DNA from: an uncultured Clostridia bacterium
GTDB taxonomy: Bacteria; Bacillota; Clostridia; Lachnospirales; CAG-274
Assembly (NCBI GenBank): GCA_947591605.1
Contig: CANQDF010000007.1
Span: 20,726 to 84,725 of the forward strand
Reading direction: 5' to 3'
DNA: 64,000 bases
The position numbers were made by a program, and so were the translations under genes. Below are positions 44,500 to 54,700 of the stretch, one piece after another. Position 1 is the first letter of the stretch; each line of letters opens with the position of its first letter. The notes beneath the pieces are model-generated. The model was not told the DNA's origin. It made no database searches and was given only the letters and a program-made list of their open reading frames with translations.

Positions 44500-46332
44500 A
44501 TGTTTGACCTGCATTCCATACTTAAACAGGTGGAAAAGCCTGCAAGATATATAGGCAGTGAAATAAATATGGTCGAAAAGGATCCCGCATCGGTCGATAT
44601 AAGGATAGCTTTTTGCTTTCCCGATACCTACGAGGTGGGTATGAGTCATTTGGGTATGCAGATACTGTACTTTTTCTTCAATCGCAGGGAGGATACCTAC
44701 TGCGAAAGGTGCTTTGCTCCGTGGTACGATATGGAGGAGAAAATGCGGCAGAACAATGTACCCCTTTATGCTCTTGAAACGGGGGATCCTATAAGAGGGT
44801 TGGATTTTGTTATGTTTACCCTGCAATACGAGATGAGCTATACCAATATACTAAATATGCTTGACCTTGCAGGTATACCGCTTTTTGCGGCGGACAGGGG
44901 AGAGGAGTACCCTATTGTTGTAGGCGGCGGCCCCTGTGCCTATAATCCGGAGCCGTTGGCGGACTTTTTTGACATCTTTTATATAGGCGAGGGTGAGGTA
45001 AGCTACGATGAGCTGCTTGACCTTTATAAGCAGAACAAGGCGGAGGGCGGCAGCAAGGAGGATTTTCTTGTAAAGGCGCTTAAGGTAGACGGTATTTATG
45101 TACCCAAATTTTATGATGTAAAATATAAACCCGGAGGAGAGGTGGAGAGCATTACTCCCAATCACCCCGATGCCCCCGAAACTGTACGCAAGGTGATAGT
45201 AAAGGATATGGACAAGGTGTTCTATCCCGAAAAGCAGCTTGTACCCCTAATAGAGGTAGTGCATGACAGGGTAACGCTTGAGGTGTTCAGGGGCTGTATA
45301 AGAGGCTGCCGTTTCTGTCAGGCAGGCTTTGTATATCGTCCCGTAAGGGAAAAGAGCACACAAAGGCTTGTGGAATGCTCAAAATCGCTTGTGAGCTATT
45401 CGGGTCATGATGAAATAAGCTTAACAAGCCTGTCTACGGGCGATTACACCGATTTTAAAAATCTTGCCAACAATTTGCTTGACCTCTATGCAAAGGACAG
45501 CATAAATGTATCCCTGCCATCGCTGCGCATTGACGCCTTTAATCTTGACCTTATGCAAAAGGTGCAGGAGGTGCGCAAGTCAAGCCTTACTTTTGCGCCC
45601 GAGGCGGGTACGCAGCGGCTCAGGGATGTTATAAACAAGGGCATTACCGAGGAGGAGATATTAAACGGCTCGGCGCTTGCCTTTGAGGGCGGCTGGAACA
45701 GGGTAAAGCTGTATTTTATGGTTGGTCTGCCGACCGAAACGGAGGACGATCTTCTGGGTATAGTCGACCTTGCAAATAAAATAGTGGAAAAATATTATTC
45801 CATGCCAAACAGGGGCAACAGACAGGTATCGGTGGTAGTAAGCTCATCCTGCTTTGTGCCCAAGCCCTTTACACCGTTCCAATGGGTAGGGCAGGCAAGT
45901 GTGGAGCAGTTTTTTGCAAAGCAAAAGTTTGTAAAGACGCATATGACCAAAAGACAGGTACGCTTTAATTACCATGAGCCTCAGCTCAGCTCCATGGAGG
46001 CAGTGCTTGCAAGGGGCGACAGGCGTGTATCCGCATTGATACTGCGTGCGTGGGAGCTGGGCGCAAAGTTTGACGGCTGGAACGACCTTTTTAAATACGA
46101 TGTATGGATGCAGGCTTTTGAGGACACGGGTCTTGACAAGGAATTCTACACCGTCAGGGAGAGGAGTTATGACGAGATCCTGCCGTGGGATCATATCTCC
46201 ATAGGCGTCAGCAAGTCATTTTTGATACGAGAAGCCGAAAAGGCAAAGCAGGAGCAGGTTACGCCTAACTGCCGCACAAAGTGTGCAGGCTGCGGAGCCT
46301 CTGCCTTTGGGGGAGGTGTCTGCTTTGAGTGA
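44500..46332 (+). CDS. TIGR03960-family B12-binding-domain radical SAM protein
   Basis: A 610-residue protein with an N-terminal cobalamin-binding-like domain (about 1-200, DTYEVGMSHLGMQIL, PIVVGGGPCAYNPEPLADFFD) and a radical SAM barrel (about 240-500) whose cluster motif CIRGCRFC is CX3CX2C. The C-terminal Cys-rich end reads CRTKCAGCGA. Family TIGR03960 is normally found next to TIGR03936 and RNase G, as here, and is thought to act on RNA or in a modification step, but the reaction is not known. Overlaps the next gene by 8 nt. Confidence 0.92.
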   Translation: MFDLHSILKQVEKPARYIGSEINMVEKDPASVDIRIAFCFPDTYEVGMSHLGMQILYFFFNRREDTYCERCFAPWYDMEEKMRQNNVPLYALETGDPIRGLDFVMFTLQYEMSYTNILNMLDLAGIPLFAADRGEEYPIVVGGGPCAYNPEPLADFFDIFYIGEGEVSYDELLDLYKQNKAEGGSKEDFLVKALKVDGIYVPKFYDVKYKPGGEVESITPNHPDAPETVRKVIVKDMDKVFYPEKQLVPLIEVVHDRVTLEVFRGCIRGCRFCQAGFVYRPVREKSTQRLVECSKSLVSYSGHDEISLTSLSTGDYTDFKNLANNLLDLYAKDSINVSLPSLRIDAFNLDLMQKVQEVRKSSLTFAPEAGTQRLRDVINKGITEEEILNGSALAFEGGWNRVKLYFMVGLPTETEDDLLGIVDLANKIVEKYYSMPNRGNRQVSVVVSSSCFVPKPFTPFQWVGQASVEQFFAKQKFVKTHMTKRQVRFNYHEPQLSSMEAVLARGDRRVSALILRAWELGAKFDGWNDLFKYDVWMQAFEDTGLDKEFYTVRERSYDEILPWDHISIGVSKSFLIREAEKAKQEQVTPNCRTKCAGCGASAFGGGVCFE

Positions 46333-47059
46333 GCAAATAAATAAAAATGACGTAACCGAAAAAAAGCCTGTGCAGCTTATGCCAAGGTACAGGTACAGGC
46401 TTGGCTTTGAAAAAAAGGATAAAATGATATATATAGGCCATCTCGATCTGATGACGTTTTTTCAGAGGGCTGTAAAGCGTGCGGGGCTGCCCATAGCCTA
46501 TTCAAAGGGCTTTAATCCGCATCAGCTTATGAGCTTTGCATGCCCTCTCTCGCTAGGCTGTTACGGTTACGGAGAGTTTGTGGATATTGAGCTTGAGCAT
46601 CCAATGGACGAAGATGAAATTGTTTCAAGCCTTAATGCCGCAATGAACAAGGGTATGCGCATAACCTCCGCCAGAGCTCTTTGCGAGGGAGAAAAGACCG
46701 GTGCGGCGGTTGTGACTGCTGCTGATTACAGGGTAACACTGGGTATAAAGGCAGACAATACAGAGAGATTGATAAATGAGCTTATGGGGCTTGATAAAAT
46801 GGAGATCGAGCGCACAAGCAAGCGCAAGACAAAGACCGTTGATATAAAACCCGATATTTTTGTCCTAAGCGGAGATAATTCGGGTGAAAAAACGGTGCTT
46901 AATATGCGCATAGCAACGGGCAGCGCCAACAACCTTAAGGCAGAGCTTGTGTGTGAATATATATACAGGTATCTGGGCATACCCTTTGAACCGTACACGC
47001 TTGTCATAGAGAGGCTTGCTCTGTTAAAGGGCGGCGATAAGGGCTTTGAGCCGTTGTAG
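46325..47059 (+). CDS. TIGR03936-family radical-SAM-associated protein (DUF2344)
   Basis: A 244-residue protein that in some bacteria is fused to the C terminus of the TIGR03960 protein. Core segments: MPRYRYRLGFEKKDKMIYIG, LDLMTFFQRAVKRAGLPIAY and GFNPHQLMSFACPLSLG. I place the start at TTG 46325 with GGAGG (46312-46316) 8 nt upstream, overlapping the previous stop by 8 nt; a GTG at 46283 also opens the frame but has no ribosome site. Likely a partner of the radical SAM enzyme. Function not established. Confidence 0.85.
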   Translation: MSEQINKNDVTEKKPVQLMPRYRYRLGFEKKDKMIYIGHLDLMTFFQRAVKRAGLPIAYSKGFNPHQLMSFACPLSLGCYGYGEFVDIELEHPMDEDEIVSSLNAAMNKGMRITSARALCEGEKTGAAVVTAADYRVTLGIKADNTERLINELMGLDKMEIERTSKRKTKTVDIKPDIFVLSGDNSGEKTVLNMRIATGSANNLKAELVCEYIYRYLGIPFEPYTLVIERLALLKGGDKGFEPL

Positions 47060-47068
47060 GTGATATTT

Positions 47069-48478
47069 ATGGACAGGATATATATAGACGCCCTGTCGGG
47101 CAGGCTGCGTACCGCCCTTAAGCAGGACGGCGAGCTTACGGAGATAATATACGAGAGCGGTGAGGCTTTTGCCCCGGGCAATATTTATGCAGGGCGTGTC
47201 AGCGAGGTGCTTAAGGGGCAGTTTGTTTTTATAGATATAGGTGATGAAAAAAATGCGTTTTTGCAGCCCGATCCTTCAAAGGAACCCATGCTTTACGATG
47301 AAAAGGGCAGGCTGTGTATCAAGGCGGGTGACTGCATACCCGTGCAGATAATAAAATCGGCTGTTGACGAAAAAGGCGCAGCTGTCACCTCAAGGCTTAA
47401 TTTTACGGGCAAATATTGTGTTGTTATAGCAAATGACAGCGGTATAGGCATATCAAAAAAGATAACGGACAGCCAAAAACGCAGTGAGCTGAAGGCGCTT
47501 GCCGAAGAGCTGCTGCCGGGCGGCTTTGCCGTTATAATGCGTACAGACTGCGGCACTGCCGATGTAAATACCGTATCCGGTGAGCTAAAGGAGCTTGTCG
47601 AAAGGGCAATATCCGTTACCCAAAAGGCAGCATATATTAAGCCGCCTGCCCTCATATACGAGGAGCTGAGCGAAGCCTCACGCATAGTAAGGGATCTGGC
47701 TGTGGGCAAGGATACCGAGGTAATAACAAACAGTGCGTATACTGCCGAAAAAATAAAGAGGGAAACGGGCATAGAAAACATAACGCTCTATGACGGCGCC
47801 GTACCCCTTTTTCACAATACCGGCATAGAGAGCGGCATAGAAAAGGCGCTTAGCAGGCGGGTATGGCTTAAAAACGGCGGATACCTTGTAATAGACTGTA
47901 CCGAGGCAATGAATGTTATTGATGTAAACAGTGGCAAGCACTCGGGTAAAAATATAAAGGATTTTGCGCTTAAAGTCAATCTGGAGGCGGCAGAGGAGGC
48001 GGAAAAGCAGATAAGGCTCAGAAACCTTACGGGCATGATAATAATTGATTTTATAGATATGAACGGCAGTGAGGACAAACAAAAAGTGCTGCAAAGGCTT
48101 AAGGAATGTATAAAGCGTGACAGGATAAGCACAACTGTTGTAGGTATGACCTCTCTTGGGCTTATGCAGCTTACCCGCAAAAAAACAAGGCCTCCGCTGC
48201 ATAAAATACTTATGCGCCCCTGTCCTGCCTGTGCTGGCAGCGGACTTGCGGAAAATGAGTTTTATATAGCCGATAAGGTGATAAACGAGCTTATTTCTGT
48301 TTTTTCACAGACAATATATAAAAAAATTAAGGTAAAGGGCAGCAAAAGGGTCATATCCGTGCTTAAGCAAGATAAAGCGCAGCTTAAGCTGATAGAGGAC
48401 AGCTTTGCCGCATGTATAGAGCTTGAGGAGATACCTACAGGCAGGCTCGGATATTACGAGCTTGAAAAAAGCCGATAA
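47069..48478 (+). CDS. rng: Ribonuclease E/G family endoribonuclease
   Basis: Single-strand-specific endoribonuclease for rRNA and mRNA processing; 469 residues, RNase G-like length without the RNase E scaffold tail. An S1 domain comes first (GNIYAGRVSEVLKGQFVFID), then the DNase I-like catalytic core with metal ligands in VIDVNSGKHSG and MIIIDFIDM, and the Zn-link CPACAG (CX2C) near residue 390. ATG 47069 is preferred over GTG 47060, which overlaps the AGGTGA site. In other Clostridia rplU follows; here a terminator and a giant surface protein gene follow instead. Confidence 0.93.
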   Translation: MDRIYIDALSGRLRTALKQDGELTEIIYESGEAFAPGNIYAGRVSEVLKGQFVFIDIGDEKNAFLQPDPSKEPMLYDEKGRLCIKAGDCIPVQIIKSAVDEKGAAVTSRLNFTGKYCVVIANDSGIGISKKITDSQKRSELKALAEELLPGGFAVIMRTDCGTADVNTVSGELKELVERAISVTQKAAYIKPPALIYEELSEASRIVRDLAVGKDTEVITNSAYTAEKIKRETGIENITLYDGAVPLFHNTGIESGIEKALSRRVWLKNGGYLVIDCTEAMNVIDVNSGKHSGKNIKDFALKVNLEAAEEAEKQIRLRNLTGMIIIDFIDMNGSEDKQKVLQRLKECIKRDRISTTVVGMTSLGLMQLTRKKTRPPLHKILMRPCPACAGSGLAENEFYIADKVINELISVFSQTIYKKIKVKGSKRVISVLKQDKAQLKLIEDSFAACIELEEIPTGRLGYYELEKSR

Positions 48479-48507
48479 ACACCTGCATTATAGCGCAGGT
48501 GTTTTTT
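48478..48507 (+). terminator. Terminator of the TIGR03960-TIGR03936-rng unit
   Basis: AACACCTGC (48478-48486) pairs with GCAGGTGTT (48495-48503), followed by T. It overlaps the rng stop codon. Confidence 0.88.
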
Positions 48508-48580
48508 GCATAATAAAATAAAAAACAAAAGGATAAAATTGTTCATTTTGTACATAAATTTTTTTTAGTTAAGTGAAATA

Positions 48581-48609
48581 TTTACAGTTATATATAATTA
48601 TGGTATAAT
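48581..48609 (+). promoter_or_regulatory. Promoter of the giant surface protein gene
   Basis: TTTACA (48581-48586), 17 bp, TATAAT (48604-48609) with extended TGG. The resulting 5' leader is about 180 nt, AT-rich, without a riboswitch motif I recognise. The rest of the 290-bp gap after rng holds only the rng terminator. Confidence 0.7.
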
Positions 48610-48798
48610 ATCTTGAATAAGTATGTCAATTGCAGACCGTATTACTCTGCAAAAGCTATTTGATTCGTATAAAATTAAGATATAAACAAAAATATCTGTT
48701 CAAGTACATTATAAATATAGTTTATATCAGCTTTGTGCATATTACGCTTTTGGCCTTACCAAATATTTGTTGTATTTTTTAAAAGGGGGATCTTGTCT

Positions 48799-51700
48799 AT
48801 GAAAAAGGCAAAAAGGATTGCAAGTGCGGTTTTATCCGCTATGCTTGTTTTAAGTACAGGCATTACGGGTTTCCCAAACGGTGCTTTTGAGGAAGTGGCG
48901 GCAAAGGACAATATTATAAACACAATGAGCATACCTCCTGCTGCAAAGGGCAGCGGTTGGGAGCTTGCCATTAATGCAGACGGTACATACACGGTTACGT
49001 TTAGCGGTACATCCATACCCGCAAGCTTTATTGAATCGGAAGCTGTAGCCCCATACAAGGACAAAATTACCAAAGTCAATATCGGTTCTGATGTAAGGTC
49101 TATAGGAGATTCGGCTTTTAAAGACTGTGTATCCCTGCGGGATGTAAAATTTGAAGAGAACAGCGTTCTCAAAGAAACGGGCAATTCTGTATTTGAAGGC
49201 TGTAAAAATCTTAAATCGGTCAATCTGGAGGCTCTTTCTGCCCTTGAATATATAGGCACAGAAGATGCCTCGGATAGCAATACATTTAACGGTACAGGTC
49301 TTGAAAATATCACAATACCGTCAACGGTAAAGGAGATAGGCGACGGAGCCTTTTGCTATTCAAAGCTTGAAAAGGTTAATTTTGAGGAAAACCATGTCCT
49401 TACAAAGCTTGGCAAGGTAAGGGGCGAGGTTTTTTCGGGCTGTACGGAGCTTACCGAAATAAACCTTGAAAATATAAAATCCCCCTCCTTCTCTTTCGGA
49501 ACAAATATAGGCGGGGAGCCCGGATTTTACGGTTGTTCATCCCTTGTGTCAGTAACCGTTCCGGGCAATATATCGGGTAATCTTTCAAAAATGTTTTACG
49601 ACTGTACATCTCTGGAGGAAATCGTTTTTAAAGAGAATACCAACAAAATAACGGACGTTAATGATATTATACGAAACACAAAGGTAGAAGAGCTGGATCT
49701 TTCGCCTCTTAATATTACCGAAATAACAGGTACTGTGGTAAAAGACAACAGCAGCCTCCGCACCCTTAAGCTGCCCGATACCGTGGAAAAGATAAGCGCA
49801 GCGGCTGATGTTGCCGTAAACTGCTCCAATCTTAGGGAAATACTGTGGGAGAAAAACGAACACGGCCCCGAGTTTTTGGGGGGGGGCAAACACCATTTTG
49901 CGGAAAACACGGCTCTTGAAAGCTTTGATTTTGAAAACCTGCCCGATCTTACAAAAATAACCGACCAAATGTTTAAGGGCGATGTATCCTTAAAGCAGGC
50001 GGTTTTGGGCGGCAAGCTCTCTTCGATAGGCTCGGAGGCATTTTTGGGCTGTACTGGGCTTAAAGAGGTAGTATACAAAACATCCTCTCTTAGTAATGTG
50101 TCGTCGGATGCCTTTGCAAACACAGGCAATTTTACCTTGAAGATCACAGCGGAAGACGGAAGCTTTCCTCCATATATAAATACAGATTTTCTTGCCGCTG
50201 CGCAAGGACATATTTCCGATATAATTGTTGATAAAAATGTAAGCTTTACCGTGGGTACGGAGGGAAAAGGCAATGCCCTTTCTGCGCCCTTTACAAAGGG
50301 CGGCATGTACTGCACGGACAGCAGCGGCAGTATTTACAAGGTAAACGGCGATACGGCAGAGCTTGTGTACGGTGCAAGAGATACCGATACTTTGACTATA
50401 CCCGCAAGCGTAAGCTGCGGCGGTAAATCTCTTCCCGTTACAGCAATCGGCAGGGACGCATTTAAGGGCAGTGCTGTGCAGTCGCTTACATTTTCGGGTG
50501 CGGCACAAATAACAAATATAGACGATTATGCCTTTGCCAATGCCGAAAATCTTTCTTCCATAAACGGAAAAACCGAATCGGATGCGGTAACGGGCTCGTT
50601 TGCCGCAGCTGCAGACAGCCTTGGTTCAAATCTGTTTGTAAATACAAAAATAACCGGAGATAAGGACGAAAAAGTCTTTGAAAATTCAAATGTACAAAAC
50701 AATGGTACGATAGGTGGAAGTATCGGTCTTGGCATTGAAATATCACTTGATAATGATACCGAGCAGCGGCTCGAGCCTAAAGAAAAAGCCTTGTATTACA
50801 CGGGAACGGAAGCTCAAATAAATGTGGCTCTGTCACAAAGCCCCGTTAACGTGTACAGAATATATGTGAGAAAAGAAAGTGACGGCATTGTGTCCTGCAG
50901 TACAGGTGCAGTATTGCAGCCAACGGAAGATCCCGATATATGGTATTATGAATTTACATATGAATCGGGCAGTACCTATGTGCCTACAATTAATGTTAAA
51001 TATCCAAACTGTACCCGTCCCGGAAGAAAAATGCAGGTGTGGGGTGTAAGTGTTAGTAATGAGGTAAAAGAAGAATACGCAAACAAGGTGATTGAACCCG
51101 GCACAACGGAAACAGGCATAGTTACCACCGATGCCTATATAGAGCCTACTTGGATAACCCAAAATCAAGCATTTCAGGTGGCAAAGGAGGCGGTGGAATC
51201 CTCCTCTGTAGGTTTTAATGCCGTTGACAAGGGAATTGCTTTAAAAAATTTAAAATTTCAAGTAAAATATTCTCCTCTGGGAGAAACCTATGAAAAAGCG
51301 GTAGGCAACGATTTTGTAAAATACGTGGATCTTAAGGATACGCTTAAATTGCCGACTTATTTAAAGTGGCGCAGCGATATTGATACGGATAATACAACGG
51401 TAGTTTCCGACGGAAGCTCAAGCTCTCTTTATGCCGTTATAGGCGGTAAAAAATATCTTGTATGCACTGTTTCCAATTTTAACTTAAGCAACGCTGCAAT
51501 AACCGATATGTGGCTTGAAAAGGACGGAGAAAATAACTATACCGTTTGCTTCAGAGCTGCAAACACCGAAACGGATAAGGAAATATCGCCCCTTAGCGGA
51601 GATATACTTTTCGGCAGCGAGGTAATTTTTGCTGATGGTATCAAACCAAACGAAGAGATAAAAATAGACAATACAATATCAAGCGAAACCAATTACAACT

Positions 51701-54700
51701 TTGCCGATAAAGCGACATCGGAAGCCAATGCAGAACTAAGCTTTAACTCAGGCAGCGGCAATGTGCTGTTTGACAAGAGCATAGTGACAAAACCCGGACA
51801 TATGGGCGAGGACGCAGAGTTTAAGCTTACTGTGGAAAATCCATCTGCGTTTGATTATGATAAGCTGGAAAAGCTTGAGGATACCCTTTCAAGCCCCGGA
51901 AATCAAGCTATGTATATCAAGCCCGAAAATATGCAGGCGCTTTTTGACGGTCTTAACGGAGATAATCTCACAATAACAATTACAAATGCGTTTATAACAG
52001 ACGCCGTGTCCGACACCGTTACAGGTCTTGACGGCGAAACAGAGGGCAAGCTGTCTGCAGCAAATACGGGTAAAGACACGGAATACAACGGTCTTAAAAA
52101 AGGCAGCAAAACCGAGGGTGAAAAAATAACCATAAAAAAGGAAGACGGCATAATCACTATAGCTTCGGGCAGCAAAACAATTACCGCAGACGGCGGCAAA
52201 ACCATTGCCGACGCCCTTAACGAGCTTGCATATGTGGTTACACAGGAGGATTACTATACGCTTACCTGGGATTATCCGTCCGGATATACCCTTAATGCAG
52301 GCAAAAAGCTGGAGTACAACGTTAAGGCTACGGTAAAAAATTCCCTTATGTTTTTACCGGAACAGGATTCCTCCTACTACTATAATTATCCAACCGGCAA
52401 AGGCGTGGATCTGCATAACGAAGCCTCTTTAACGGCAGGCGGAAATGTACAAAGAAAAAGTACGGAAACCGTCAATGAAGTGCCTTTAGACCTGCGCATA
52501 AGCAAGGACGGCACAGTGGACGGTGTAAGTATAAATCCAAGCACAGACGAAAACAAAAAAACTCATCGTGTGGAGCTTGGGGACATTATCGACTACAAGG
52601 TCGACCTTGCTCATATGGGCAAAAGCTATTATGATGTTCTGCCCGTTACAGATAAACTGGCAGGGCTACAATGTCTGCTTGTTCCCGTTAAGGATAATCC
52701 GTCTTTGGCAGGTGAAGGTCTACCCAAATTGACTGAAGAGGACGGCATTGAATACTATGTACTTAACCAACCCGGTACATATGAAGATATAGTTATAGGC
52801 GGCATATGCGCCGATACCGTAACGGTAAAAGAACTTAGCGACAATACAGGCATTGAAACCCTTATAAAATATTATATTATCGACAAGGATCCCGAGGCAG
52901 CCTCGGGCATTGAGGGCGACAGAAACATCAGCTTTACATATAAGGCTGTGTGCGATGACCAATATTTTGACGGAGTGGACACATCGCACTTCAGCATAAA
53001 CAATGAGGCTTGGGCAAACGACCTTATGGGTCACAGGATATATGCGCCTATTTTCACAGGCGGTGCTGCGCTTGCTTTCAGTAAGGATATAGTTGCGTAT
53101 AAAAGCTCCGATCCTCAGTTTGACGAGATAGACAAGGACGATTTTTCAACTATCAGCAGGGAGAAAAACATCGTCACCTATAGGCTTAAGTTTGAAAATC
53201 CGTTCCCGCCCGAGTCGGAAGGTTCGGATAACCCCAAAACATACCTTACGGGAAAGGACTTTTACGATGCCCTGCCCGCAACGGGTACTGCCTTTGATTG
53301 GAGCAAAAGTAATATCTCTGTTGATTATGAGCTTAAAAACGGAGCAACGTTTGTAGATGAACGTAAATCACCGGTAGATAAAGAAGAAGTTTTGGACGGA
53401 AACGAATGGAAAGTTGTAAAGGATGATCCGTCTTCGCTCCCATCGACCGGACACGATGCGGATAGCCAATATATCACATGGAATGACGATATAACGGTCG
53501 AGTTTCCTCCAAAATCACAATTTTATATTTATGTTACCCTTACATTCCCCGACGAAGAAGACGTATGGAATAGCTTTATAACGGAAAAGGGCGGAGAAAT
53601 TCTCATAAATACTCTCTATTTATATAATCTTCCCGACCGAGTAACACATAGCCTTTCCGAACCGGGCAAGGTGCTTTTGCAAAAGGGTGTTTACGAAACA
53701 GGATATTACACAAGGGGTGCTTTGCAAGATTATACAGAATACTACAGGGGTATTGACAGATACCATTATACTCCCAACGATCCGTTTTTCTTGGGTGAAT
53801 ACAGCTCCGAACAAAAGGGCGCTGTGAATACCGTAACATATTACCTTATTATAAAAAACAGCGGTAAGACGCCTTTGTACCTTACAGATGTTTATGATGT
53901 ATTGCCAAAGGGCTTTGATTTCTACACATTAAGTAACAGTGCGGTAAATCATAATCTTGATAAAGATATTTATACAAAGGATTTTTGGTCGTCTTCGCAT
54001 TATGTAGTAGGCTTAATAAACGATATAGGCAAGAAGGATTCAGCCATAGAAAGGAGATATATACCCACAGCACCCGGCTATAGAAATGATGAAGGTGCAC
54101 GTAGAAAAATGGCTGCTCTTGTGGCATTGCCTGAGGGCTACAGAAACGCTGTAGGTAATGAAGATGCTTGGGAAAGCCCCGTTGATGTGAACGGAGAAAA
54201 AATGCAATTTGTTCTTACCCATGTAGGATATGAAGGAGAAGAAGTTTTACCGGATGGAAGAAAAAGAATAAAATTCCATTTTGTCAGAAACGACATTGGA
54301 GGTTTTAATTCAAGCGGATCTTATTACAATGATAAAAACGATAATATAAAAATTAAAGATATAGACGAATATAAAAATGTTCCCTATCTTTCTCCGGGTG
54401 AATTTACGCAGTTTGCTTATACCGTATATACTGCCTCGGATGAAGTTGCGCAAGACAAAGCGTTAAACTATGCCGCTATGGAATATATAGATATAGACGG
54501 CGGCGGTGATGTAACTTTGGATACCGATACAGGCGTTGATGTTGCCGATTACAACGGTATGGAAAACAATGACGGCGACCGTGAGTTATGGGATAACACA
54601 AAGGCGGCAAAGGAAGGCTTTACGGAGGTATCGCCTCTTAACAAAGCGGATAACAGGCAATGGCTCGTTTCGGGCGTTACCGTGGAAAAGGGAGATATTG

